Assembly (NCBI GenBank): GCA_018660835.1
Contig: JABJJN010000074.1
Span: forward strand, 62,001-126,000
Length of the DNA stretch: 64,000 bases
Direction: 5' to 3'
Source of the DNA: Gemmatimonadota bacterium
GTDB taxonomy: Bacteria; Latescibacterota; UBA2968; UBA8231
Of the stretch, positions 17,592-26,419 are shown piece by piece (within the stretch, counting starts at the first letter, position 1; each line of letters starts with the position of its first letter). The notes beneath the pieces were generated by a model. It made no database searches, was not told where the DNA came from, and saw only the letters and a program-made list of their open reading frames with translations. The translations under genes and the position numbers were made by a program.

Positions 17592-18743
17592 TTAGTAGGC
17601 CGCCAAGATCTCGTCGTAGTCGCTGTGCAGACGCTCCGCCAGCGTTCGGTAGTCATACATGCGCCGCGCTCGCTGCTGCAATTCTACCGGATCGTAGGCT
17701 GAGAGATTATCCAGCACGCGAGCCAGAGCGGCGGCCAACTGGATCGCATCACCCGGTTCAATCAGCTCACCCCATGCGTCATCGACGATCTCCGATGGGC
17801 CGCCACAGTGCGTGGCGACGACAGGCAACCCGGCAGCCATGGCCTCGAGCAAAACGAGGGGCATCCCCTCAGAAAAACTGGGAAGTACTAACAGGTCCGC
17901 ACCAGCCATCACCTGCGGGATCTGGAGCCACGGCACTTCATCATCAAACCGAGTCAACCCTTGGATACCGAGGCGCTGCGCCTGTTGCCTGAAGGGTGCT
18001 GCCGGATGGAGCGTGTTGCCACCAACGCATCGGAGCCTGAACTGGCGTTTGCCGTCATTGAGTAAATCGATGGCCTCCAACAGCACACCGAGTCCCTTCG
18101 ACTGTTGAAAGCGCCCAACAAAAAGAATCTGTGGTACGCGCCGTTCCCGCTCTGCACGAGGTGGGAAAAGATCGCAGTCAACGCCATTAGGTAGCCGCAG
18201 CACGCGCTCTTCTCCAACACCCATCTCGAGCACGCCACTGGCCAACTCGTCGCTGACGGACACGACGCGGTCAGCCCCGGTCAACGCATCACAGATGAGC
18301 TCGCGCCAGCGCGGGTTCAGCTTGGGAAGTTCGTGAACATCGTAGCCGTGCACGGTGATGTAGACGGGTCGATTCCACAGCTTGCCCAATCGTTGGGCGA
18401 CATATCCATCCGGATAGGCACAGTGCGCGTGAATCACATCCGGCGGTTCGGTGACAACCCTCTTCACAGCAGCTTCGTATCTGCGCCATTGCCGATGAAA
18501 ACGCCAACGCCGTGGCAATGCGAGGAAACGAGGCCGGTGCAATTGGACGCCGTCGACGACTTCGTGCCGTGGACTCTGACTACGACGACCCCAGACACCC
18601 CATGGAAGTGGCCACCAAGGAGTAGGTGCGACAACCTGCACTTGCGCCTTGGCAGCAAGCGTCAGCGCCTGGTGATGAACGAAGATTCCGCTTGTATGAG
18701 AAGCCCGATGCGGATAGAGATGGCTGAGAATCAGCAGCTTCAC
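17592..18743 (-). CDS. Glycosyltransferase family 4
   Basis: GT-B glycosyltransferase, 383 aa. It begins MKLLILSHLYPHRASHTSGIF, the typical opening with a glycine-rich acceptor loop. ILFVGRFQQSKGLGVLLEAI marks the second Rossmann domain, and LPSFSEGMPLVLLEAMAAGL carries the E-x7-E nucleotide-sugar motif. It retains a canonical active site and would add one sugar to the lipid-linked repeat unit in the cytoplasm. Its ATG overlaps the O-antigen ligase stop by four bases (18740-18743), and asnB follows one base after its own stop, so the three are tightly coupled. Confidence 0.9.
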   Translation of the reverse strand: MKLLILSHLYPHRASHTSGIFVHHQALTLAAKAQVQVVAPTPWWPLPWGVWGRRSQSPRHEVVDGVQLHRPRFLALPRRWRFHRQWRRYEAAVKRVVTEPPDVIHAHCAYPDGYVAQRLGKLWNRPVYITVHGYDVHELPKLNPRWRELICDALTGADRVVSVSDELASGVLEMGVGEERVLRLPNGVDCDLFPPRAERERRVPQILFVGRFQQSKGLGVLLEAIDLLNDGKRQFRLRCVGGNTLHPAAPFRQQAQRLGIQGLTRFDDEVPWLQIPQVMAGADLLVLPSFSEGMPLVLLEAMAAGLPVVATHCGGPSEIVDDAWGELIEPGDAIQLAAALARVLDNLSAYDPVELQQRARRMYDYRTLAERLHSDYDEILAAY

Positions 18744-20179
18744 GTCGTCGAGCGATCAATCAGCTGAGCAACGGCGAAGATCATCCCTGTAAAAAACCAG
18801 AGGAAGTTATTGCTGAAGTCGGCCGTGAAGGACAGACTCACCTGGAAGGCAATGAACAGGGACAGCAGACCACACATCACGCCACGCAGGTAAGGATCCT
18901 GCGTCGAATGCATCGCCGTCCAGCCGCGGCCCAGCGTCTTGACTACGATCCAACAGGAGGCGACAACGCCGATGATTCCCAACTCAGCGAGGATATTGGC
19001 AAATAGCGTGTGGGATTCCTTCGTCGGCACCCAATGCGGGAAGTCAGGCGACTTGTAGGCATCAAACAAGACCGGAAAGGACCGCCAACCTGTACCGAAG
19101 ATTGGGTTGTCCAGCCACATCTCCATCCCCGCAAGGGCGAAGTAGACGCGCGCCGAACTGCTGGCCCGTCCCGTCTCACCGAATTGTTCAAAGAGCGTGA
19201 AGATCGACATCAGACGTTGAAAGATGTGCTCAGCAAAGGGGACGAACTCTTTGACGGCCATCACGGTGATCAGACCCAAGATCACGGCATAGATGGCATA
19301 CCGCATCTTCTTCGCCAGAAAGAGCACCACACCGATACCGACTGCGCCGGCAACCCAGTTGGCGCGGCTGAAAGTGACAACGAGACCACCGAACCCGGCA
19401 GCCGTTGCCAACAGCAACCAGCCGCGAAGGGTCCGCGACAGACCGCCGAACAACGCGATGCCAAGCAGGAAGATGCTGCCCGCCATCAGGAAGGTGCCGA
19501 AGGTGTTGGGGTTGTGGAATGTTCCCGTTGCTCGCGGTGCATTCGCGCCGACAGCAATGACGAAACTGGCGGGTAGATAGAATCGTTCCGTCAAAATCTG
19601 TACGACGGCAAGCAAGGCACCACCCAACAGCGCAGCACTCATGGAAATCACGACGAGATTCATCGCCCGTCGCGAGTCGATCATCAGCTGCGTGCCATAG
19701 AGAAAGGCGATGAGGAACAAGGTGCGGAAAACACCGATCGTGCCGTCGACAAAGGCCGCTTCAGGCGTGTAGGTGAGGGAGAAAAGCATGATCCCCCACA
19801 GAGCGAAGAGTGGCCCTTTGAGTTCGAAGTCGGGGAAGTGCACGCGCCGACGCAGGAAGGTGTTGGTCAGCAGTCCAGTGACCATCAGGCCGAAGGAAAT
19901 GTGGAAACCGGTAACAGGAATACCCAGTCCCGTCTCCTTGATCAGCTGTCCCGTAATGTCGAGGGCCGTCGTGGCCACGATGGCGGGCACGATAATCCAG
20001 GGCCACAGCAATACGGCAACGAGATAGATCCCACCCAACACAGCAACACCGGCCACGAGAAGTAGCTTGTGGGGAAGCCAGATCGCGGCCAGTACGGCCA
20101 GCAGTTGGACACCGATGAAGAGGGCGAACCAGCGCAGATCAAATCGCTCGTTCGCCGATGGCGAGGGGAGACTGGTCAT
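18740..20179 (-). CDS. O-antigen ligase/polymerase family membrane protein
   Basis: A 479-aa multi-spanning inner membrane protein of the Wzy/WaaL (O-antigen ligase) superfamily, with roughly ten to twelve hydrophobic segments. The periplasmic loop carries the recognisable GMEMWLDNPIFGTGWRSFPVLF followed by SHTLFANILAELGIIG, the family's conserved N-P-x-x-G-x-G and H-x-x-x-x-x-x-x-x-E-x-G pattern. Neighbouring flippase and transferases suggest a Wzy role in polymerising lipid-linked repeat units, but ligase activity cannot be excluded. It starts ten bases after the flippase stop and overlaps the next gene by four. Confidence 0.83.
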   Translation of the reverse strand: MTSLPSPSANERFDLRWFALFIGVQLLAVLAAIWLPHKLLLVAGVAVLGGIYLVAVLLWPWIIVPAIVATTALDITGQLIKETGLGIPVTGFHISFGLMVTGLLTNTFLRRRVHFPDFELKGPLFALWGIMLFSLTYTPEAAFVDGTIGVFRTLFLIAFLYGTQLMIDSRRAMNLVVISMSAALLGGALLAVVQILTERFYLPASFVIAVGANAPRATGTFHNPNTFGTFLMAGSIFLLGIALFGGLSRTLRGWLLLATAAGFGGLVVTFSRANWVAGAVGIGVVLFLAKKMRYAIYAVILGLITVMAVKEFVPFAEHIFQRLMSIFTLFEQFGETGRASSSARVYFALAGMEMWLDNPIFGTGWRSFPVLFDAYKSPDFPHWVPTKESHTLFANILAELGIIGVVASCWIVVKTLGRGWTAMHSTQDPYLRGVMCGLLSLFIAFQVSLSFTADFSNNFLWFFTGMIFAVAQLIDRSTT

Positions 20180-20188
20180 AGATCCAAG

Positions 20189-21448
20189 CTACCGGTGCTC
20201 AGCCGAGGTGGCAAGCAATCGTGTCCACGCGACACCTGTGTGCTGCCGGTAAGCGAAGGTGATCACAGTTGCCCACAGGATGTAGGCGACGGACGTGGCC
20301 ACAGCGGCCCCTGCCAACCCCCAGATCGGAATCAGCCACAGATTGAGCCCCACATTGACCAACAGGGCCAACGCCGGCGCCCACAGAGTGACCGGAGGGT
20401 AGCCATTGGCTGCAAGCTTGCTGTTGAAAATCGAAGCATATCCGGAGGCAACCAGCCCTGGCAGCATCAGACACAGTGGCTCGTAGGCTCCAACAAAGGG
20501 CAGGGAAAACACGACTTCGATGAAGAAACGCCCCACCAGAACCACGATGAGGGCGATCAGCACGCTCATCCGCAGCGTGATGCGACCGACTCGCAGACTC
20601 ATCTCGTGATCAGCGTCATCGCCAGCCATGACTTTGGGCAGCAATACCGTACCAGCAATGTTGGGCAGTCGCTGGATCATCTCTGCCATGATGACGGCAA
20701 TCGTGAAGACACCCAGTGCCTTCAACCCCATCATGGCACCCACTAGATAGATGACACTGCGAAACATGAGGAACACGAGAATCGCCGACACAGCTCCGCG
20801 CCCACCGACCCGAGCGGTTTCCACGAGCAGAGGGACAGGTGTCACGAGGGCGGGTCGACCGCAGAGGTTGACGGCAACAGCGCCTGACAGAGCCACCGCC
20901 GCACACCACGCAATCAAGACCTGCAGGACATCTGGTTCGGCACCGTGGGCCACGAGCAGATTGCCACCGAGGTAAGCGACGATGAACAGGATGGGAATCG
21001 CGTTGTATGGACGAAGGCGATCCTGACCCAGCAAAATGGCCTGGCCGCCACGCTGAACCACGAGGAGGATCGTGAGCAGAGCCGTCGCCCACAGGATGGG
21101 TCGAGAGAACGGCGTCGATGTCAGGCTCGAGATGAGCCCCGCCAGCCAATCATCCCCAAGACTCAGTCCGGCAGCGAGGGCACCTGCGAGAAACAATGCC
21201 CAGACCAGAGTCAGGGTCAGCAGCGAAGAAGATCGCTGCGGGTGATGGCCTGCAACATACGTGCTACCTCGATGTAGCCATTCACCCAGTGCCAGCGTCG
21301 CCAGCAAGACCGTTGTTGCCACGGCGGCCAGAATCCCTCGCCCTTCGTCGCCCAATACTCGCGCCAACAGCGCTTGATTGGCCAGGCCGAGAGCGAAGGT
21401 CAGTCCTGTCGCCAGTGCCGTGACCGACAGGCCACGAATGTAATTCAA
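20189..21448 (-). CDS. Oligosaccharide flippase (Wzx-like, MATE/MOP superfamily)
   Basis: Polytopic membrane protein of 419 aa with about twelve hydrophobic segments, typical of the polysaccharide-specific MOP flippases that move undecaprenyl-linked repeat units across the inner membrane. The N-terminus (IRGLSVTALATGLTFALGLANQ) has the family's first-helix look, and the small charged loops fit the positive-inside rule. The start codon appears to be TTG at 21448, six bases after the phosphohexomutase stop, with no strong ribosome binding site, so translation may depend on coupling. Length and context make Wzx likely. Confidence 0.8.
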   Translation of the reverse strand: MNYIRGLSVTALATGLTFALGLANQALLARVLGDEGRGILAAVATTVLLATLALGEWLHRGSTYVAGHHPQRSSSLLTLTLVWALFLAGALAAGLSLGDDWLAGLISSLTSTPFSRPILWATALLTILLVVQRGGQAILLGQDRLRPYNAIPILFIVAYLGGNLLVAHGAEPDVLQVLIAWCAAVALSGAVAVNLCGRPALVTPVPLLVETARVGGRGAVSAILVFLMFRSVIYLVGAMMGLKALGVFTIAVIMAEMIQRLPNIAGTVLLPKVMAGDDADHEMSLRVGRITLRMSVLIALIVVLVGRFFIEVVFSLPFVGAYEPLCLMLPGLVASGYASIFNSKLAANGYPPVTLWAPALALLVNVGLNLWLIPIWGLAGAAVATSVAYILWATVITFAYRQHTGVAWTRLLATSAEHR

Positions 21449-21454
21449 CGCGGC

Positions 21455-22798
21455 TCAGGTGCGGATGATGGCCAGCACTTCATCGCGCTTGTCCTCCATC
21501 CGCTGTTGGGTCAGTGCCTCCAGATTCAGCCGCAGGAGGGGCTCGGTGTTGGATGCGCGCACGTTGAAATGCCAATCATCAAAGCTGACAGAGATCCCAT
21601 CCAAACGCTCGATGTGACCGTCGCCATACCGGTTCGCTAATTCTTCGAGTTTGGCCTGTGGATCGTCGACGCGAGAATTGATCTCCCAGGAGATAAAGTA
21701 TCTGTCCTCCAAGGAGGTCAGGAGTCGGGAGAGTGGCTCGCCGCCTCCCTCTGATAACATCTGCAGCAGAATCAGCGACGGCACGATACCTGAGTCTGCG
21801 CCGAAGAAATCACGGAAGTAGTAGTGGCCAGAGAGCTCGCCGGCGAAAATGGCGTTCTCTTCGAACATACGCGGCTTGAGATAGGAATGGCCCACACGCT
21901 CCACCAACGATTGTCCACCGGCTTGCACGATGCGATCACGCACGGCCCATGAACAGCGCACATCGGAGATCACCTTTGCTCCCGGTTCACGGCCGAGCAG
22001 ATAGCAACCCATCAGGGCTGTAAGAAAATCTCCCGGCACGAATTGTCCGCGATCATCGATGGCAAAGAAGCGATCCCCATCGCCGTCAAAAGCGAAACCG
22101 ATGGCTGCGCCCTCGTCGATAACACGTTGCTGCAGTTCGGCACGATTCTCTTCCTTCATCGGATCCAGACCGTGATTTGGCAGTGAACCATCTGGATCCA
22201 GATACATACCGACCAGTTCAACAGGCAGACGATCATAAACCCGTTCTAAAATCGGCCCCACCATGCCATTACCCGTGTCGGCGACGACCTTGAGCGGACG
22301 CATGCTCGTGATATCGACGAGTCCGAGAACACAATCCACGAAATCTGCGCTCAGATCCCGCTGCTCGATCCGCCCGGAGCCAAGTGCATCGCTGTAACTC
22401 TCGGCCTCAATGATCCGCCGCAGATCTTGAATACCTGCATCACCGGACAACAGATACGGCATTTTCCGCACCATCTTGAAGCCGCAATATTCCGGCGGAT
22501 TGTGCGAGGCCGTTACCATCAGGCCCGGCAGATCCAGGGTGGCACAGGCGTAGTAGTATTGATCCGTACTCACCATGCCAAGATCGATGATATCGACCTT
22601 TTGCTGCGTGAGTCCTGCCATCAATGCAGCACACACAGCGGGACTGGACAGACGCATGTCCCTGCCTACAACAACCTTGGATGGCTGCAGATAGGTAGCG
22701 AAGGCACGACCGACGGCACGTGCCGTTGCTTCGTCGAGCTGGCTTGGGTAGATACCGCGTATGTCATACGCCTTGAAAATCGAGGGATCGACGTTCAT
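21455..22798 (-). CDS. Phosphomannomutase/phosphoglucomutase (AlgC/ManB family)
   Basis: Alpha-D-phosphohexomutase of 447 aa that interconverts hexose 6- and 1-phosphates for NDP-sugar supply. Domains and motifs run in order: FKAYDIRGIYP at the N-terminus, the phosphoserine loop MVTASHNPPEYCGFK (catalytic Ser near residue 100), the metal-binding FAFDGDGDR (~235), sugar-binding FAGELSGHYYFRDF (~320) and phosphate-binding VRASNTEPLLRLN (~420). All sites are intact. It is the first gene of a minus-strand polysaccharide unit and lies just downstream of three direct repeats at 22891-22956 that may regulate it. Confidence 0.92.
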   Translation of the reverse strand: MNVDPSIFKAYDIRGIYPSQLDEATARAVGRAFATYLQPSKVVVGRDMRLSSPAVCAALMAGLTQQKVDIIDLGMVSTDQYYYACATLDLPGLMVTASHNPPEYCGFKMVRKMPYLLSGDAGIQDLRRIIEAESYSDALGSGRIEQRDLSADFVDCVLGLVDITSMRPLKVVADTGNGMVGPILERVYDRLPVELVGMYLDPDGSLPNHGLDPMKEENRAELQQRVIDEGAAIGFAFDGDGDRFFAIDDRGQFVPGDFLTALMGCYLLGREPGAKVISDVRCSWAVRDRIVQAGGQSLVERVGHSYLKPRMFEENAIFAGELSGHYYFRDFFGADSGIVPSLILLQMLSEGGGEPLSRLLTSLEDRYFISWEINSRVDDPQAKLEELANRYGDGHIERLDGISVSFDDWHFNVRASNTEPLLRLNLEALTQQRMEDKRDEVLAIIRT

Positions 22799-22890
22799 TG
22801 CTATTGCCCTCGTCGGCTTGGGGAAGCATAAAAAATGGCCGGAAGCATTTGCTCCAAGCCCGAAATGGTTGTGGTCATGTGCAACGTCAC

Positions 22891-22956
22891 TCGCGTCGAC
22901 CCGTCAGTAAACCTGCGTCGACCTACACTGAACCCGCGTCGACCAGTCACTGAAAA
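22891..22956 (-). repeat. Three tandem 21-22 bp direct repeats upstream of the polysaccharide operon
   Basis: On the minus strand, three adjacent copies share the core GGTCGACGC preceded by a TT-[CT]-A-[CG]-TG segment. The cores repeat at 21 and 22 bp, about two helical turns. The first copy (minus-strand order) overlaps the stop codon of the YjbQ-like gene; the last lies ~90 bp before the phosphohexomutase ATG. Each core contains the palindrome GTCGAC. This could be a stacked operator for a regulator of the polysaccharide operon, or a small tandem duplication seeded from the 3' end of the upstream gene. Confidence 0.7.
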
Positions 22957-24017
22957 CGACGAAGTGTCACATCCACCTGGCACACACCATCGGCCGGTTT
23001 GTGGTGCTGAATCAGGATCGGTGTCTGGTAGGTGCCCTGCACGATGCGTCCACTGCCCTGCTCGCCGTCCCCATCGGAGACGAGGAGTGTGACATTTCGC
23101 TTCAGTCGCAACATCAGGGCCGCCGGCGTCGACATGACGGCAACGATGCGATCAACGACGGACCGTCCAAAGGGTAGATGTTCCATCATCTCATTGTAGA
23201 GATGGATCAGATCATACGTGGCGTAATCACGGGTCTTTTCCGGGATTGCTCCCGGATCACGCAACAGATTGCGACCCCGACGTACCATATAGCGAAGCGG
23301 ATCACGGACTACCTCGGGCAGGTCGTTGCGGACCAGGAGAGTCTCGTACTCATTCACCGTCAGACCCACATCACGCTCCTCCGGTGCAAGACGGATGTCG
23401 ATGCGCCCCTTGTCGATACCGAATCGATCAAGCCACTCTTCGAAGAGCGGGAAAAGGCCGTAGCGAGGATCTTTGAGATTGTGCGATTCGATGAGGTGGT
23501 CTGAAGCGACAGGGATGTTAATGCGTTCGCGGTGAACGATGTCCTGGTCATCAAATCCTAGCACCGTCGTGCGGCGCTGGCGATGCACGTCGTTGAAGAC
23601 ACCATCCAATTCAACGAAGTAAACGGGTTCATCCGGTCGATTCAGATAGGTGACGCAGTTCTTCAGACCTGCACCCATGAAGGTCAGATGAGAATCGGCG
23701 TTAACTGGCTCACAAGCCTTCTGCTGGTCGGTGAGTTCGTCTCGCAGTTGCATCTGGTCATGGTGATAGCCCGCATCGTGCGGAAACAACTGCTGAAAGA
23801 ATTTGAAGAAGGGGTCTAATTCTTGATCGGTCCGGCCCAATCGCGAAGTGACGCCCTGCTCGAGATACCCCGCCGTCGTGTGATGAGAGCAGTAGAGGAC
23901 CTTGCGATACCCTTCAAGACGGTCACCGACCTGCTCGCGCACCCGCGGTGCCACGTCGATGAGTTCGTACCGTGACGTGGGCACGATGTCGACAGTTATT
24001 TCTAGGGGTTCAGACAC
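22947..24017 (-). CDS. YjbQ (UPF0047)-like protein with a long C-terminal extension
   Basis: A 356-aa protein. Residues 1-165 match the YjbQ/UPF0047 domain (members have weak thiamine-phosphate synthase activity): HHTTAG near 46, FPHDAGYHHD near 95, NADSHLTFMGAGLKN near 127, then YFVELDGV and RRTTVLGF. Normal members are about 140 aa. The extra ~190 residues end with GSGRIVQGTYQTPILIQHH and VDVTLRRF, which resembles the G-x-W-Q/V-E-x-D-G-x-R end of a YjbQ domain, so the C-terminal half may be a second, eroded copy. It is flanked by unrelated genes and appears to be its own unit or the head of the unit reading into the phosphohexomutase. Confidence 0.75.
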   Translation of the reverse strand: MSEPLEITVDIVPTSRYELIDVAPRVREQVGDRLEGYRKVLYCSHHTTAGYLEQGVTSRLGRTDQELDPFFKFFQQLFPHDAGYHHDQMQLRDELTDQQKACEPVNADSHLTFMGAGLKNCVTYLNRPDEPVYFVELDGVFNDVHRQRRTTVLGFDDQDIVHRERINIPVASDHLIESHNLKDPRYGLFPLFEEWLDRFGIDKGRIDIRLAPEERDVGLTVNEYETLLVRNDLPEVVRDPLRYMVRRGRNLLRDPGAIPEKTRDYATYDLIHLYNEMMEHLPFGRSVVDRIVAVMSTPAALMLRLKRNVTLLVSDGDGEQGSGRIVQGTYQTPILIQHHKPADGVCQVDVTLRRFQ

Positions 24018-24130
24018 AAGTACTCATAGGCGGGAGGATGGCTCAGGTCCATAATCTGAGTTGACAAGCGCGTTCTGTCTAGAAGATAGATGCACGTAAA
24101 TTAGCAGGCAACCAAAGGAGAACAGATCCC

Positions 24131-24625
24131 GTGAAGAGTTTGCTCGTCATGCGCCACGCGAAATCAGCCGGTGCGATGGCCGGACAGGATGACTTTGACC
24201 GCGAATTGGACAGTCGAGGTCGTGCGGATCTTCCGCGGATGGGACATGCCATCGCTGCCGCCGATTCCCCACAATTGGTCCTTTCCTCCTCCGCCCGTCG
24301 CGCCAGGCAGACGACGGAGGGTGTCGGCTCGTTCCTGCCCGACGCAATCACCCGCTATGATGACGGTCTATACCTGGCGCCACCGAGAACGCTGCACGAG
24401 ACGATGGCGCGCGAGGGAGGCGACGCAGACTGCCTATTGGTCGTGGCCCACAATCCCGGGCTTGAAATGTGGATTGAGGAATTGTGCGGGGCGCAGGTTG
24501 TGTTGCCGACGGCGGGGCTGGCCTGTATCGACTTCGGCGCCGACAACTGGCAACGGATCAGCCGCGGCGGCGGTCAACTGCGGTTCTATCTGATTCCACG
24601 ACTGCTGAAGACGCTCGAGGCGTGA
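24131..24625 (+). CDS. sixA: SixA-type histidine phosphatase
   Basis: Small (164 aa) histidine-phosphatase-superfamily protein of the SixA group, which dephosphorylates phosphohistidine in His-Asp relay proteins. The RHG-type motif is MRHAKS (His9), with LVLSSSARRARQT (second phosphate-binding Arg) near 57 and the catalytic VVAHNPGLE near 105. The start is GTG 24131 with AAAGGAG ten bases upstream. A TTGACA at 24061-24066 could be a -35 element, but I find no good -10 at 16-18 bp. The gene stands alone on the plus strand between minus-strand polysaccharide genes; partner unknown. Confidence 0.85.
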   Translation: MKSLLVMRHAKSAGAMAGQDDFDRELDSRGRADLPRMGHAIAAADSPQLVLSSSARRARQTTEGVGSFLPDAITRYDDGLYLAPPRTLHETMAREGGDADCLLVVAHNPGLEMWIEELCGAQVVLPTAGLACIDFGADNWQRISRGGGQLRFYLIPRLLKTLEA

Positions 24626-24726
24626 AGGAAATCCGCTCCCGGCGCCGCACCAGTTGAAGCCAGCGAGAGCCTCGTAAATCTTCTGCGATTGCGCAGCTAT
24701 CGCCCAACGGCCCGAAGGGTCGTCTT

Positions 24727-25692
24727 CTACTTTTGGAAGTCTTCGATAATGCGGCGCAGGGCCTCATCGAGATCGACCTTGGGGTCGTAGCCGACAAGCC
24801 CGCGAATCTTCTCCAAGTCAGGCGCACGATAGACCAAATCTTCGTAGAGACCGTTGCGACGCGTCTCGCTGAAGGGAATGAAGGCAATCTCGGAGTCGGA
24901 ATTGGTCTGCGCCTTGATCTTGATGGCCAGGTCTTTGATGCTGCTCTCGAAGTTTGACCCCAAATTCAGAATTTCTCCAGCCGCATCGTCGCTCTGTGCC
25001 AAAGCAATCAGCCCATCCACGGCGTCGTCGATGTAGGTCCAACAACGCGTCTGTTCGCCATTATCATACACGGTGATGGGATCACCCAGCAGCGCCTGTC
25101 GGATAAAGCGGGGTACGACCATGCCATAGCGACCGGTCTGGCGTGGGCCGATGACATTGAAGGGCCGCACGATCGTCGTCGGCAAACGCTTCTCCCGCCA
25201 ATACGCCAGTGCCAACAGCTCATCGACAGCCTTTGTCGTGGAATAACTCCAGCGCACGACTGTCGTCGGGCCAAGAATTCGATCGCTGTCTTCGCGGAAT
25301 GGGACATGGCCATTTTTCTTGCCATAGATCTCTGACGTCGACAGAAGAACGACCCGCTTCTTCTGCTCATTCGCCAGTTCGAGGACGATCTCAGTCCCAC
25401 GAATATTCGTCGTCAGCGTCTGCAGCGGATTCTGCAGCACATATTCGACGCCCACAGCAGCAGCCAGATGGTAGATGAGATCACAACCCGAAACCAGCTT
25501 GCGCATGACGTCGACATTGAGAATGTCGTCGATGACGCAGTTACAGTTTTCGTGGGATTCCAGGTGTTGAACATTGGTCATATCGCTGGTCGACAGATTG
25601 TCGATGATATCGACTTCATCGCCCATCGACAGGTGTCGCTCAGCCAGGTGAGACCCTATGAAACCCGCCCCGCCCGTAATCAGAACCTTCAT
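24727..25692 (-). CDS. NAD-dependent nucleotide-sugar epimerase/dehydratase
   Basis: Extended short-chain dehydrogenase of 321 aa. The NAD fold begins ITGGAGFIGSHLAE; IYHLAAAVGV and LLSTSEIYGK (catalytic Ser/Thr) are followed by the catalytic Tyr-x3-Lys in SYSTTKAVDE (~149) and the substrate loop RPFNVIGPRQ. It belongs with UDP-glucose epimerases, UDP-glucuronate decarboxylases and dTDP-glucose dehydratases; which reaction it performs cannot be decided from the sequence. It ends the minus-strand polysaccharide gene series that begins at 33251, 47 bases after the methyltransferase start-side gap, and probably supplies a sugar nucleotide to it. Confidence 0.85.
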   Translation of the reverse strand: MKVLITGGAGFIGSHLAERHLSMGDEVDIIDNLSTSDMTNVQHLESHENCNCVIDDILNVDVMRKLVSGCDLIYHLAAAVGVEYVLQNPLQTLTTNIRGTEIVLELANEQKKRVVLLSTSEIYGKKNGHVPFREDSDRILGPTTVVRWSYSTTKAVDELLALAYWREKRLPTTIVRPFNVIGPRQTGRYGMVVPRFIRQALLGDPITVYDNGEQTRCWTYIDDAVDGLIALAQSDDAAGEILNLGSNFESSIKDLAIKIKAQTNSDSEIAFIPFSETRRNGLYEDLVYRAPDLEKIRGLVGYDPKVDLDEALRRIIEDFQK

Positions 25693-25717
25693 CTTTTGTC
25701 CGTTCGTCCCCGCCTCA

Positions 25718-25740
25718 AAGACTCGATGATCACGAGTCTT
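25718..25740. other. Small inverted repeat between methyltransferase and epimerase
   Basis: A perfect 8-bp inverted repeat (AAGACTCG / CGAGTCTT) with a seven-base loop spans the end of the methyltransferase gene and the gap before the epimerase. There is no T-run, so termination is doubtful; it could stabilise or attenuate the transcript. Confidence 0.3.
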
Positions 25741-26393
25741 CAGCCACTCTGCACATTCACCAGATAATCTCGACTGAGCCGCTCGATCGCGGCCCCGCCC
25801 CAGTCACTGTCGTCAAACAGTGTCTGGACCTGGCGTTCATTATAAAAGAACACGGGACAGCCCCTCAGCGTTAGACGCAACCAGCGGGTGGGCGTGCGTA
25901 AACGCCAGCGCATAGGGAAACTGAAAATGCCGCGCTCCTGTGTCATGTCTGCCATCTTCGCCAGGAACTGACGCGGATCAGCAGTGTAATCAAAGAATCC
26001 GATACCGAGGCAGATATCGAAGTGATGTGGAGCACACCACTCAAGGAAATCTACGGCCTCGAATCTACAACTGTCTGCGACGCCAGCCTCAGCCGCCGCC
26101 TTTTGTGACATCTCGACCATCGACGGCGCAAAGTCGAGACCGACGACGTCAGCACCGCGACGTGCCATCTCGACGGCGTAGCGACCAGAGCCACTACCAA
26201 CATCGAGAACACGCTTTCCCTTCAGGTCCCCACACCATTGCAACGCCATGGCGTAACGCTGATGGATGACCGACCGAAAAAGCTTGTCGACAATCTTCTG
26301 GGACAGGCCTTTCTCGTCGCGGTAGATCGCATCGAATCGATCTGCCTCGCCATCAAAATGCCGGCGAACCGCTTGCTCCACAGCTACGCCCAA
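25740..26393 (-). CDS. Class I SAM-dependent methyltransferase
   Basis: A 217-aa methyltransferase with the Rossmann motif I VLDVGSGSGRYAVEMARRG near residue 62, motif II VVGLDFAPSMVEM and a DICLGIGFFDYT motif IV/V region near 128. The C-terminal part has aromatic and basic residues typical of small-molecule methyltransferases. Its location among glycosyltransferases suggests O-methylation of a sugar or lipid-linked intermediate, which is inference. It begins 26 bases after the polysaccharide deacetylase stop. Confidence 0.82.
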   Translation of the reverse strand: MGVAVEQAVRRHFDGEADRFDAIYRDEKGLSQKIVDKLFRSVIHQRYAMALQWCGDLKGKRVLDVGSGSGRYAVEMARRGADVVGLDFAPSMVEMSQKAAAEAGVADSCRFEAVDFLEWCAPHHFDICLGIGFFDYTADPRQFLAKMADMTQERGIFSFPMRWRLRTPTRWLRLTLRGCPVFFYNERQVQTLFDDSDWGGAAIERLSRDYLVNVQSG

Positions 26394-26419
26394 TTACCTC
26401 ACCCAATCAACCCTGGAGC

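Noticed and set aside
20069..20746. 225-codon plus-strand open frame across the ligase/flippase junction
   Set aside because: Antisense to two membrane protein genes; composition is hydrophilic complement of hydrophobic codons.
22891..22956. Possible mini CRISPR array
   Set aside because: The repeats are directly adjacent with no spacers of constant length, and there are no cas genes in the window.
24061..24090. Promoter for the SixA-like gene
   Set aside because: A perfect TTGACA exists, but no acceptable -10 element occurs at 16-18 bp.
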